From contig NZ_CP094289.1 in assembly GCF_022759505.1 (NCBI RefSeq), positions 1,860,001 to 1,924,000 of the forward strand: a stretch of 64,000 nt of DNA. The letters run 5' to 3'. The notes under the pieces were generated by a model. It made no database searches and was not told the DNA's origin. It was given only the letters and a program-made list of their open reading frames with translations. A program made the position numbers and the translations under genes. The DNA is from Georgenia sp. TF02-10. Its GTDB lineage: Bacteria; Actinomycetota; Actinomycetes; Actinomycetales; Actinomycetaceae. This document shows, in pieces, positions 36,572 through 44,790 of this stretch. The stretch's first letter is position 1. Every line of letters starts with the position of its first letter.

Positions 36572-38674
36572 GTGGCGCAACAGACGGCCCCGCCCCGCGG
36601 CCGGGTCCGGAAGACCGACAACGAGGGGATCATCCCGGTGCTCGCCCGGCTCGTCCGCGAGGTTGAGGCCGGCGTGCAGCGCCGTCGCGCGACGCCGTCG
36701 CTGCGCACCAAGTTCCAGGTCCTCGCCCTCCTCGTGCGGGAGGAACGGGCGAAGGTCAAGGCCGACCCGAGCCTGGGCGAGGCCCGGCGGGCGGAGCAGC
36801 TCAAGCGCCTCGACGGCATCGCCGTCATCCTCGCCAAGACCGCGGCCCGCGACACCACCCTGCTCGGCCTTCTCGACGGTGACACCGCCCTCACGGACGC
36901 GGCCAAGGACCTGCGCCGCACGCTGCTCCGCGAGGCCGGGATCGAGGTCACCGAGGACGTCGAGCCAGAGCCGGCGCCCGACCCCTCCGCCGAGCACCAG
37001 CCCGTCCCGCCGTCGGTCGTCGCACGTCAGCTGGCCAACCCCTTCCTCGCGCCGGACTACTCCGCGTTCGAGAACCGGAAGGTCCGGCCGCGCCGCCTCG
37101 CCGGCTGGGAGCTGCTCGGTCCGCTGTTCCGCTCCTTCGAGCTCGGCGGTACCTCGTCCTGCATGGACCTGCCCGAGCCCGCGCACGTCCAGGTCGAGAG
37201 CGGCCTGGAGCTGATGCCCCACCAGGCACGCGTCGTCGCCGCCGCGGCGGCCGGGCACCGCACCTTCCTCCTCGCCGACGAGCCCGGCCTGGGCAAGACC
37301 GCCCAGGCGCTCCTCGCCGCGGAGGCCGCCGGCGCCTACCCGCTGCTCGTCGTCGTCCCGAACGTCGTCAAGGCGAACTGGGCACGTGAGGCGGGAATCT
37401 GGACGCCCCGACGCCGTACCACCGTGGTCCAGGGCGACGGCGACACGGTGGACGGGTTCGCCGACATCGTCGTCGTGAACTACGAGCTGCTGGACCGGCA
37501 CCTCGGCTGGCTCGGCGACCTCGGCTTCCGCGGCATGGTCGTCGACGAGGCGCACTACATCAAGAACAAGCGGTCCCAGCGTTCCCAGCACGTGCTCGAG
37601 ATCGCCGAGCGGATCCGCGCCCGCGTCGGCCGCCCGCTGCTCATGGCGCTCACCGGGACTCCGCTCATCAACGACATCGAGGACTTCCGGGCGATCTGGC
37701 AGTTCCTCGGCTGGATCGACGAGAAGGAGCCGCGCGGCGACCTCATGGCCGCCCTGGAGGAGATCGGCCGCACGCCCGCCGACCCCGGCTTCTACCCCGC
37801 CGCCCGCCAGAGCGTGATCGAGCAGGGCATCGTCCGCCGCCGCAAGGTCGAAGTGGCGGCCGACATCCCGCAGCGCCGGGTCGCCGACCTGCCGGTCGAG
37901 CTCGACGACCAGGCCGCCCGCACGATCCGCACCGCCGAGGAGGCGCTCACCCACCGGCTCGTCTCCGGCTACCGCCGGGCGCTCGAGGCCCGGGGGAGCG
38001 ACGTCGGCGCGGGGATCGACATGGACCTCGCCCGGCAGGTGGCCAGGCGGGAGCTGGCCGCGACGGCGGAGAAGAAGTCCGCCGAGAACGTGTTCACGAT
38101 GATGCGGCGCCTCGGGCAGGCGAAGGCGGGCCCGGGGGCTGACTATGCCGCCCAGCTCGTGCGCAGCGTCGGGAAGGTCGTCTTCTTCGCCAAGCACGTC
38201 GACGTCATGGACGCCGCCGAGGAGATCTTTGCCGGACGTGGCCTGCGGTCCGTGTCCATCCGGGGCGACCAGTCGGCCCGGGCGCGGCAGCAGGCCATCG
38301 ACTCCTTCACCAACGACCCCGACGTCGCCGTCGCCGTGTGCTCGCTCACCGCGGCCGGGGTGGGCCTCAACCTCCAGGTTGCGTCCAACATGGTGCTCGC
38401 CGAGCTGTCGTGGACGGACGCGGAACAGACCCAGGCGATCGACCGCATCCACCGGATCGGTCAGGACGAGCCCGTGACGGCGTGGCGGATCATCGCCGCG
38501 CACACCATCGACGCCCGGATCGCCGAGCTCATCGACAGCAAGGCGGGGCTGGCCGCGCGGGCGCTCGACGGCTCCGACGCGGAGATCACCTCCGCGGCCG
38601 AGGTCCAGGTGGAGGCGCTCGTCGCCCTCCTTGCCGGTGCGCTCAGCGGGGAGAGCGTGCCCGTCCCGGCGTGA
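36572..38674 (+). CDS. SNF2-family DEAD/DEAH-box helicase
   Basis: ATP-dependent DNA translocase of the SNF2/Rad54 type. The core has motif I ADEPGLGKTAQALLAAEA (about residue 235), motif II VDEAHYIKN (about 325), motif III LTGTPLIND, motif V LTAAGVGLNLQ and motif VI QAIDRIHRIGQD. About 210 N-terminal residues, helical and charged, precede it, and no nuclease or DNA-modification domain is visible. 700 residues from GTG 36572; a CTG 9 codons upstream has the better RBS. It follows the MNT/HEPN pair, so a defence or DNA-repair role is possible but unproven. Confidence 0.85.
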   Translation: MAQQTAPPRGRVRKTDNEGIIPVLARLVREVEAGVQRRRATPSLRTKFQVLALLVREERAKVKADPSLGEARRAEQLKRLDGIAVILAKTAARDTTLLGLLDGDTALTDAAKDLRRTLLREAGIEVTEDVEPEPAPDPSAEHQPVPPSVVARQLANPFLAPDYSAFENRKVRPRRLAGWELLGPLFRSFELGGTSSCMDLPEPAHVQVESGLELMPHQARVVAAAAAGHRTFLLADEPGLGKTAQALLAAEAAGAYPLLVVVPNVVKANWAREAGIWTPRRRTTVVQGDGDTVDGFADIVVVNYELLDRHLGWLGDLGFRGMVVDEAHYIKNKRSQRSQHVLEIAERIRARVGRPLLMALTGTPLINDIEDFRAIWQFLGWIDEKEPRGDLMAALEEIGRTPADPGFYPAARQSVIEQGIVRRRKVEVAADIPQRRVADLPVELDDQAARTIRTAEEALTHRLVSGYRRALEARGSDVGAGIDMDLARQVARRELAATAEKKSAENVFTMMRRLGQAKAGPGADYAAQLVRSVGKVVFFAKHVDVMDAAEEIFAGRGLRSVSIRGDQSARARQQAIDSFTNDPDVAVAVCSLTAAGVGLNLQVASNMVLAELSWTDAEQTQAIDRIHRIGQDEPVTAWRIIAAHTIDARIAELIDSKAGLAARALDGSDAEITSAAEVQVEALVALLAGALSGESVPVPA

Positions 38675-38731
38675 GTCCCGACCCGGCCGCCGCCATCAGC
38701 GCCTCCGTCGGGGGCAGCAGAGGAGGCTGGA

Positions 38732-39142
38732 TCAGCGGAGGATCGGCACCTGCAGCGGGTAGCGGTACGCCTCCCCGCGGCTGGCTCGCACCGCACCGAT
38801 GATCGAGAAGACGACCTGCAGGACCGCGGCGGCGATCCACAGCACGATCGCGAGCGGGATGCCGATGAGGGTGATGAAGAGGATCCAGCCGACGATCGTG
38901 GCCACCCAGACCGTGATGTTGAAGTTGAAGGCGCTGGCCGCCGCGTTGCGGACGAGGTAGCCCCGCTCGCGCCACACCAGCCAGACGATGAGCGGGCCGA
39001 GGAAGCTGAGCCACCCGGCGCTGAGCACCATGGCGATCACGGGTGAGAGGTGCGCGAGGACCGCGATCGTCCGGTCGTCGCCCGAGGGGCGCGCCGGCCC
39101 GCCGGACGGGTCGCCGGGGCCGTACGGGGGATAGGTGCTCAT
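38732..39142 (-). CDS. DUF4870-family membrane protein
   Basis: 136 residues. A Pro/Gly-rich cytosolic start (YPPYGPGDPSGGPARPSG) is followed by three hydrophobic segments: LAHLSPVIAMVLSAGWLSFLGPLIVWLVW, a central FNFNITVWVATIVGWILF and IPLAIVLWIAAAVLQVVFSIIGAV. ERGYLVRNAAASAFNFNI is the family signature. Function is unknown. Its end faces the SNF2 gene 57 bases away. Confidence 0.85.
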   Translation of the reverse strand: MSTYPPYGPGDPSGGPARPSGDDRTIAVLAHLSPVIAMVLSAGWLSFLGPLIVWLVWRERGYLVRNAAASAFNFNITVWVATIVGWILFITLIGIPLAIVLWIAAAVLQVVFSIIGAVRASRGEAYRYPLQVPILR

Positions 39143-39305
39143 GTCGTCCTCATCCGCTTGATGGTTCGGGGGCTGTGGGGCCAGTGTGTCCGGCCGGGGC
39201 GGCCAGCGCCCGGCGGGTGGGCGAGACGCGCACGTCGACGTCGCCGGCGATCGCCGCCCAGGCCGCCCCTGACCTGGATCCGGGCGGCGGCGGCCGCCGT
39301 CGAGG

Positions 39306-40517
39306 TCAGGTGCGCCGCAGCCGCTGGCCGTAGACGTCGAGCACCTCGATGATCCCGGGATGCTGCCAGATCCGGTTGCGCTGCTTGCCGGTGCGCTCCT
39401 CGAGCACGCCGGCGTCGGTTAGTTGAGCGAGGGCGCGCTGGGCTGCCATCTGGTTCAGCCCGAGGGTGGTGGTCAGCAGGTTGGCGTTGACGACCGGGTG
39501 GGCGACCAGGTGGGGCACGACCCGCCACGCCACGGCCTGAGGGCGTAGCCCGGCAAGCCGCCGGCGGGCGTCGCTCAGCTGGGCCGCGAGGTCGTCGATC
39601 AGCTCCGCACCGGAGGAGGCGGCGAAGCGGGAGGCGTCGGAGAACTGCTCGACTATGGGACGGCCGTTGCCGGCACGGTAGGTGGTCAGCGCGTCGAAGT
39701 AGCCGCCGGTGTTCTTGAGCAGTCCGGCCGACACCGGCGCGGTGGTCCAGCGCATCACGCCCTTGGCCCGCAGCAGCGCATGCACCAGGGCGCGGCCCGT
39801 GCGCCCGTTGCCGTCGGCGAACGGGTGGATGGTCTCGAACTGGGCGTGCGAGATCGCGGCCTGCACGAGCACGGGCAGGTCGTCGCGGCGCACGAAGCGC
39901 ATCAGGTCGGCCATCGCGGCTGGCACCTGCTCGGGCTGAGGGGCGACATAGGAGGCGCCGCGGGGGGTCAGCGTGCTGGTGCCCACCCACACGAGCCGGT
40001 CACGGTAGCGACCGGCGTGCTCGGCCCAGCCGGGCTGGGCGCGCATCAGCTCGGCCTGCATGGTCAGGACGGCCCGCTCGTCGAGCTGGTCGGCGAGCCG
40101 GAGCGCGGCTTCCATGGCCCGCACGTTGGCGACGACGAGCTGGGCGTTACCGGAGGTGGACTGGTCGACCTCGGCCAGGGCGAGCTGGCGAGCGCCGACG
40201 GTGAGGTTCTCGATCTGCGACGACGACGTCGACTCGGTACGCAGCAGGATGGACGACATCGGCCCGAGGGTGGGGGAGTCGGCCCCGAGCACCGAGCGGG
40301 CGTAGGAGTCGAACCGCGACAGCGCCGCGGTGGCCTCCTCGGCGTCCGCTGCCAGGTCGGCCGGCAGGGTGGGCACGTACTCGGCGATTGCCGGCACGAC
40401 GGCGGAGCGGTACGGACCCGAGGCGGCAGCGATCCTGGCGCGCGAGGCCAAGCCGTCGCGCTCGACGACCCAGATGTGGTCCTCGTGATGGAGGGCCGGG
40501 ACAGGAAGTGTGTCCAC
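39306..40517 (-). CDS. Fic-domain protein, probable AMP-transferase with N-terminal inhibitory motif
   Basis: The Fic core motif HPFADGNGRTGR is perfect and would catalyse transfer of AMP to a protein hydroxyl. The segment STSSSQIENL near residue 97 fits the inhibitory (S/T)xxxE(G/N) helix, located N-terminally as in class II Fic proteins, so activity is likely to be self-inhibited. A C-terminal winged-helix-like domain (LLTTTLGLNQMAAQRALAQL then GVLEERTGKQRNRIW) suggests DNA binding or autoregulation. The protein has 403 residues. An inverted repeat overlaps the promoter region. Confidence 0.88.
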   Translation of the reverse strand: MDTLPVPALHHEDHIWVVERDGLASRARIAAASGPYRSAVVPAIAEYVPTLPADLAADAEEATAALSRFDSYARSVLGADSPTLGPMSSILLRTESTSSSQIENLTVGARQLALAEVDQSTSGNAQLVVANVRAMEAALRLADQLDERAVLTMQAELMRAQPGWAEHAGRYRDRLVWVGTSTLTPRGASYVAPQPEQVPAAMADLMRFVRRDDLPVLVQAAISHAQFETIHPFADGNGRTGRALVHALLRAKGVMRWTTAPVSAGLLKNTGGYFDALTTYRAGNGRPIVEQFSDASRFAASSGAELIDDLAAQLSDARRRLAGLRPQAVAWRVVPHLVAHPVVNANLLTTTLGLNQMAAQRALAQLTDAGVLEERTGKQRNRIWQHPGIIEVLDVYGQRLRRT

Positions 40518-40913
40518 GCCACCAAGGCTACTAACACTTTCCGGAGAAATGTTAGTAACGGCTGTTGCAGATCACGGGACTCGTCGTGGTGGCCTGCGGA
40601 GCACCCTCGAGCGCTCGACGGCGGTCACGCGGTCGGCCCTCCGGCTCGTCGACATCGTCGGCGACGTTGTCTGTGGCGCAGGCGCGACCTGGTGATGGCC
40701 TCGCTGCCGGTCACAAGCGCTCGGGCCGGCCTCGGCCTTGGAGGTGGGGTGTCGACGTTGTTGGCCTCCCCGAGCACCTCGAGGAGCGTCGTGGCGGCTG
40801 CGATCACGCCTCCGGGAGCCTGGGCTGGGTGCTCGTCGACAGGGGAGGGCAGCCGTCGCATGGCGGCGACGCCGTCCACAGCCCATGTCGGCCTGTCGAC
40901 ATACACGCGAAGC
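40518..40913. repeat. Fic upstream region, copy A of a duplicated block
   Basis: About 380 bases similar along their length to 41166-41545. It contains the operator-like inverted repeat at 40530-40556 and, on the minus strand, a decayed small coding region (VIAAATTLLEVLGEANNVD) that matches the frame in copy B but is shifted downstream. No intact gene is seen. Confidence 0.65.
40530..40556. promoter_or_regulatory. Inverted repeat upstream of fic, likely operator
   Basis: ACTAACA (40530-40536) and TGTTAGT (40550-40556), extended inwards to CTTT/AAA with one mismatch. It ends 13 bases before the fic ATG on the minus strand. A stronger version occurs at 41206-41232. Confidence 0.6.
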
Positions 40914-41153
40914 ATGACTCCGAAGCTGGCGGACTACATCGCGGCGGGCAAGGCGCTCGATGCCGACGAGCGCGAAATCGCCGCGGTCGCCCTCCAACAG
41001 GTTGATGAGGCGGAGCAGGCCGAGATCGACGCCGCCTGGGACGAGGCGATCGACCGGCGGCTGGACGAGCTGGTGAGCGGCAAGGTCAAGCCTGTCAGTG
41101 GCCGGGAGACGATCGCAATCGCGCGGGCGCGGTCGGCCGCGCGGCACAAGTGA
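40914..41153 (+). CDS. Addiction-module component (antitoxin-like), no partner toxin seen
   Basis: 79 residues resembling the PF09720/TIGR02574 addiction-module family: DADEREIAAVALQQ, then EIDAAWDEAIDRRLDELVSGKVKPVSGRE, ending in a basic helix. These are usually antitoxins next to RelE/ParE-type toxins. No toxin reading frame is found on either side; instead both flanks are copies of the fic upstream block. The ATG has weak ribosome-binding context (GCGAAGC). Confidence 0.7.
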   Translation: MTPKLADYIAAGKALDADEREIAAVALQQVDEAEQAEIDAAWDEAIDRRLDELVSGKVKPVSGRETIAIARARSAARHK

Positions 41154-41205
41154 CGCTTGACTGATCGAGGGCCGGGACGGCAATTGTGCGCACGCCGGCA
41201 AGCCT

Positions 41206-41232
41206 ACTAACAGTTTCGGAGGAACTGTTAGT
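41206..41232. promoter_or_regulatory. Perfect 10-bp inverted repeat, operator-like
   Basis: ACTAACAGTT (41206-41215) and AACTGTTAGT (41223-41232) around a 7-base spacer. It is the better preserved relative of the repeat at 40530. Confidence 0.6.
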
Positions 41233-41237
41233 AACGA

Positions 41238-41474
41238 CTATTGCAGATCACGGGACTCCTCTTGGCCGAGCACGCTCGAGCGCTCCGCGTCGCGATCACG
41301 CGGTGAACCCTCCGGCTGGTCGTAATCAATGACTTTGTCCGATGGTGCAGGCGCAACTGGGTAACCGGCGTGCCAACGGCCGCGAGGGCTCCGGTTCGAC
41401 CCCCGAGGTGGGCGATCGACGACCTGGTCGGCCTCCTCGAACATTTCGAGAAGTGCCCGGGCGGTTACGGTCAC
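41238..41474 (-). CDS. Possible small unknown protein in copy B
   Basis: 78 codons from GTG, reading MTVTARALLEMFEEADQVVD and ending SSVLGQEESRDLQ. It lies directly upstream of the operator-like repeat and the fic remnant. Similarity to the decayed frame in copy A is greatest at the start and end. No family is recognised, and no good RBS is seen. It could be a former partner of fic, or non-coding. Confidence 0.3.
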   Translation of the reverse strand: MTVTARALLEMFEEADQVVDRPPRGSNRSPRGRWHAGYPVAPAPSDKVIDYDQPEGSPRDRDAERSSVLGQEESRDLQ

Positions 41475-41676
41475 AACTTCGGGAGGTTGCGACAGGTGCT
41501 CGTCGACAGGGGAGGGCGGCCACCGAGCGGTGCAGCCGCGAAGGCCGGTGGCAGCCAGCGACTCGCGTACCGTGCCAGGCGCTTCGACGGCCGAAGATGG
41601 CTCGGCGCGCCGCTAGGATCGATTGCGATACCCGACGCGCGGGGCAGATCTGAGACCGCGCAGACCCGAGGACCCC

Positions 41677-42180
41677 ATGGCTGTTCCCTCCTCCAAGGAC
41701 GAGCTCATCGCCACGATCGAGAAGTCCTTCACCCAGCTCAGCGCCGATCTCGACAGGGTGCCTCTCGCGAGGGTCCGGGAACCCGTCCTGGAAGGGCACG
41801 TCAATGGGACCACGATGAGTCCCGCGGACCTGGTGGCCTACCTGATCGGCTGGAACCAGCAGGTCCTCATCTGGCACCGGCGCCGCGCCGAGGGGCTGCC
41901 CGACGAGTTCCCCGCCCACGGAGCCAGGTGGAACGAGCTGGGACTGCTCGCCCAGCGCTACTACGCGGAGCACCAGAGCGAGTCCTGGGACGACCTGCGC
42001 ACCCAGCTTACCGATGCGAAGAACCAGATCATCGCCCTGATCCACCGTTACTCCAACGACGATCTCTACGGCGAACAATGGTACGGCAGGTGGACCATGG
42101 GACGAATGATCTCGCTCAACACCTCCTCGCCCTACACCAATGCCCGTGGCCGCATCCGAGCCTGGCTCTGCACCCTCTGA
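41677..42180 (+). CDS. ClbS/DfsB family four-helix-bundle protein
   Basis: 167 residues: MAVPSSKDELIATIEKSF, ARVREPVLEGHVNGTTMSPADLVAYLIGWN, LGLLAQRYYAEH and YGRWTMGRMISLNTSSPYTNARGRIRAWL match the ClbS/DfsB (DUF1706) family. The founding member, ClbS, protects against colibactin; most homologues are uncharacterised. ATG 41677 has GAGGA four bases upstream. It converges on a TetR gene. Confidence 0.88.
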   Translation: MAVPSSKDELIATIEKSFTQLSADLDRVPLARVREPVLEGHVNGTTMSPADLVAYLIGWNQQVLIWHRRRAEGLPDEFPAHGARWNELGLLAQRYYAEHQSESWDDLRTQLTDAKNQIIALIHRYSNDDLYGEQWYGRWTMGRMISLNTSSPYTNARGRIRAWLCTL

Positions 42181-42271
42181 CCCTTCGGGCCCCGTTCGGC
42201 CATCCGCACCGGAACACGCGCGCACGCGCGGCACTCGTTCCCCACCCTGAGCAGTTCGGCACCATGAGCGC

Positions 42272-42291
42272 CTAGGCCGTCGGCGGCCTAG
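42272..42291. terminator. Hairpin between convergent clbS-like and tetR genes
   Basis: CTAGGCC (42272-42278) pairs with GGCCTAG (42285-42291) around a 6-base loop and includes the tetR stop codon. No U-tract. Confidence 0.4.
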
Positions 42292-42968
42292 CCGCCATCG
42301 TTGGGCTGGTGGCGGTAGGCGGCCAGGAAGGTGCGCACGGCGGCGTCGGCGTAGCGCTCGAGCTCCGGCTCGGATAGCTCGTCGCCGGGGTGGAACATGG
42401 CCCTGTTCAGCGGAGCGGACAGGATGAGCCAGTTGAACTGCTCGGCGACCAGCAGCGGGTCGTCCACGCGCAGCAGGCCGCGTTCGGTGAGCTGCTCGAG
42501 TTGCTCGGCAAGGACAGTGTGCGCCCGCGCGGGACCCGCGGCGTACCAGGTCTCGGCGAGCTCGGGGAATCGGTCGGCCTCGGCGACGATGAGCCGGCGC
42601 AGCCGGAGCAGGTGCGGCTGCGTGACGTCGACGACGTGCCGACGCGCGAACCGGCGCAGGTCTTCCTCGAGATCCGTGCTGCGCCCGAGCCCGGCGACCA
42701 TGTCGTGCGTGAGCGTCTCGGTCGCGCTGATGTCGTCAATGATGACGGCCTCGAACAGCGCCTTCTTGCTCGCGAAGTGCTTGTAGACCGTCTGCTTGGA
42801 GACGCGAGCCAGTGCCGCCACCTGGTCCATGCTCGCGCCGGCGAACCCCTGCTCGAGGAAGACCGTCCGCGATGCCTCGAGGATGGCGTGCTGCTTGCGC
42901 GCCGACCGTCCGATACCCGCTCCGGCGGCCGGAGCCGCGCCGTCGTCGTCCCTCCGGACGTCTGCCAC
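42288..42968 (-). CDS. TetR/AcrR-family transcriptional regulator
   Basis: 226 residues. The N-terminal HTH is QHAILEASRTVFLEQGFAGASMDQVAALARVSKQTVYKHFASKKALFEAV; the C-terminal domain has the AefR-like pattern FARRHVVDVTQPHLLRLRRLIVAEADRFPELAETWY. GTG start at 42968. It is divergent from an alpha/beta hydrolase gene with two operator-like palindromes between them, so it probably represses both. Confidence 0.9.
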   Translation of the reverse strand: MADVRRDDDGAAPAAGAGIGRSARKQHAILEASRTVFLEQGFAGASMDQVAALARVSKQTVYKHFASKKALFEAVIIDDISATETLTHDMVAGLGRSTDLEEDLRRFARRHVVDVTQPHLLRLRRLIVAEADRFPELAETWYAAGPARAHTVLAEQLEQLTERGLLRVDDPLLVAEQFNWLILSAPLNRAMFHPGDELSEPELERYADAAVRTFLAAYRHQPNDGG

Positions 42969-43018
42969 GCCGTCGATACCCGTCGCCTCCTCAGTCTTCC
43001 CGAACCCTAGCCGATCGG

Positions 43019-43061
43019 TACTAGACGGACCAGTACTATCCCAGTACTGTACGGTCCAGTT
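43019..43061. promoter_or_regulatory. Twin TetR-type operators
   Basis: TACTAGACGGACCAGTA (43019-43035) and TACTGTACGGTCCAGTT (43045-43061) are related pseudo-palindromes 26 bp apart. They lie between the tetR GTG and the hydrolase ATG and just upstream of GGAGAGGAGG. Confidence 0.65.
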
Positions 43062-43079
43062 CCAGGAGAGGAGGGTCCG

Positions 43080-43874
43080 ATGGTGACCGACGGACAGGTG
43101 CTGTCTGCGGACGGCACACCGATCGCGTTCCAGGCCAGGGGCCAGGGTGAGGCCGTGGTGCTCGTGCCGGGCGCGCTGCAGGGCCGCACCCCGTTCCGCC
43201 CGTACGCCGAGCGGCTGGCAGGCCACCTGACCGTGCTGATCTATGACCGTCGTGGGCGCGGGGCGAGCGGCGACACCTCGCCGTACGCGGTCGAGCGGGA
43301 GGTCGAGGACCTGGAGGCCGTGATCTCCGTGGCCGGCGGTCACGCCTCGGTGTACGGCCATTCCTCGGGCGCTGCCCTGGTCCTTCACGCCGCCGCCGGC
43401 GGTCTGCCGATTCGGAAAACTGTGCTGCACGACCCGGCGTTCGGGTCCGGCACGGAGGAGGAGCAGCGAGCCGAGCGCGCGGAGGCCGAGCAGGTCGCGG
43501 CGATGCTCGCGGCTGGCCGGCGAGCGGACGTGGTGCGGCTCTTCTTCGAGGGGGCGGGGCTGCCGCCAGAGATCGCCGAGGCCGCGAGCCAGGACCCCGA
43601 GCTGGTCGGCAACGCGCCGACGCTCCTTTACGACCCGTACGCCATCACGAGCGTGCAGAGCAGGGCAGGACAGACACCAGCCGAACAGGCCGCCCGGGTG
43701 CGCATCCCCTCTCTGGTGCTGGCCGGCGGGGCGAATCCCGAGTGGATGATCGCGGCCAGCAGGACGGTGGCCGCCGCTCTGCCGGAGGGCAGGCTCCAGA
43801 TCCTCGACGGGCAGGAGCACGTCGTTCCGCCGGAGGTGCTGGCGCCTGTCCTCATCGAGTTCCTCACTGCCTGA
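43080..43874 (+). CDS. Alpha/beta hydrolase
   Basis: 264 residues. Oxyanion region VVLVPGALQG, then LIYDRRGRGASGD, and nucleophile elbow VYGHSSGAA (Ser). The acid Asp is probably in PSLVLAGGANPEW-like context (Asn/Glu alternatives nearby), and the His is in DGQEHVVPPEVLA. The RBS GGAGAGGAGGG precedes ATG 43080. It is controlled from the shared tetR operator region. The substrate is unknown. Confidence 0.85.
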   Translation: MVTDGQVLSADGTPIAFQARGQGEAVVLVPGALQGRTPFRPYAERLAGHLTVLIYDRRGRGASGDTSPYAVEREVEDLEAVISVAGGHASVYGHSSGAALVLHAAAGGLPIRKTVLHDPAFGSGTEEEQRAERAEAEQVAAMLAAGRRADVVRLFFEGAGLPPEIAEAASQDPELVGNAPTLLYDPYAITSVQSRAGQTPAEQAARVRIPSLVLAGGANPEWMIAASRTVAAALPEGRLQILDGQEHVVPPEVLAPVLIEFLTA

Positions 43875-43881
43875 TCGGCGG

Positions 43882-44517
43882 TCAGAACGTGATGCCCAGC
43901 CGGCGCAACCGTTCCCAGTACCCGGAGACGTACGGTGCCATGTCGGTGATCTGGGCCAGACCGAGAGCCGGGACGTCGATGCCGCGCCCGACGTACGAGA
44001 TGGCCAGATCGTGGAAGTCCGCCGACGCGGCGACCAGGCCGTCCCGCTCCAACGTGCTGAACGTCGTCGTCGTGCCGTCGACGGCGACGCCGACCTCGTT
44101 CGCGATGGCTCCGCCTGTGATGAGCTCCAGCGCGTGCGGTACCCGCTGCTCACCGGCAGCGACGGCGAGCAACCATTCCACGGGCGGTCGAGGTCCGTCG
44201 GAGGTTGTGACGGTCAAGAATGGCGCAGCACGACGACGCTCCGCATCCTCGCCGTGATCGACGGAATAGCTGACCTCGCGGTCAAGGACTGACCCGTCCC
44301 CGTGAGACGTAGTCTCGGCGTGCTCGGCGTGCTCGGCGTGCTCGGCGTGCTCGGCGGACCGGAGGCAACGAGGACCCTGCCATGCGGCGGGAAGGCCGTA
44401 AGCCGGTACTGCGTGCTTCTCGAACGCCCTCACCATCCGGCCCAACATGTCGCGTCGAGAGGACGGGTCGTCCGGCCCGAGCGCTTCGTCGCCGCCCCTC
44501 ATCGGCTGCTTGTCCAC
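43882..44517 (-). CDS. Unknown protein with an AEH repeat
   Basis: 211 residues. Residues about 55-69 are a run of (AEH) units encoded by a 9-base repeat (GTGCTCGGC on the plus strand, 44314-44356). The rest, with FLTVTTSDGPRPPVEWLLAVAAGEQRVPHALELITGGAIAN and a C-terminal YVSGYWERLRRLGITF, matches no family I recognise. A later start (MVRAFEKHAVPAYG) is possible. It converges on the hydrolase gene 7 bases away. Confidence 0.55.
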   Translation of the reverse strand: MDKQPMRGGDEALGPDDPSSRRDMLGRMVRAFEKHAVPAYGLPAAWQGPRCLRSAEHAEHAEHAEHAETTSHGDGSVLDREVSYSVDHGEDAERRRAAPFLTVTTSDGPRPPVEWLLAVAAGEQRVPHALELITGGAIANEVGVAVDGTTTTFSTLERDGLVAASADFHDLAISYVGRGIDVPALGLAQITDMAPYVSGYWERLRRLGITF

Positions 44518-44601
44518 CCCGGTGATGCTTGCATCGCTGCAACGACACGTCCACCGTCGCCGCCATCTGTGCGGGTGGACAGAGCGGTGCGCGGCGGGCG
44601 A

Positions 44602-44790
44602 GGGGGACCCTCCGGGTGCGGGACCAGGCGAGGCGAGGGGGACCCTCCGGGTGCGGGACGGAGCGAGGATGAGCGAGGGGGACCCGCCGGGTGCGGGACG
44701 GAGCGAGGATGAGCGAGGGGGGTCCTCCGGGTGCGGGACGGAGCGAGGATGAGCGAGGGGGGTCCTCCGGGTGCGGGACGGAGCGAGGAC
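44602..44790. repeat. 40-bp tandem repeat array, five units
   Basis: Units start at 44602, 44637, 44677, 44717 and 44757. The first is 35 bases and the others 40. Each contains CTCCGGGTGCGGGAC (one copy CGCCGGGTGCGGGAC) followed by GAGCGAGGATGAGCGA in most. The array fills the spacer between two minus-strand genes and touches the stop codon of the next one. The remaining bases (44518-44601) show nothing. Confidence 0.85.

Larger units (their letters stand above)
41166..41545. repeat. Copy B of the fic upstream block, with a fic N-terminal remnant
   Basis: On the minus strand 41166-41193 encodes VRTIAVPALDQ, matching the start of the Fic protein (MDTLPVPALHH), but it then ends in unrelated sequence. 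The operator-like repeat and the following ~300 bases resemble copy A. The block therefore holds a truncated fic start, an operator and an upstream small ORF. Confidence 0.65.

Noticed and set aside
44602-44790. CRISPR array
   Set aside because: Units are directly adjacent tandem copies without unique spacers, and no cas genes are in the window.
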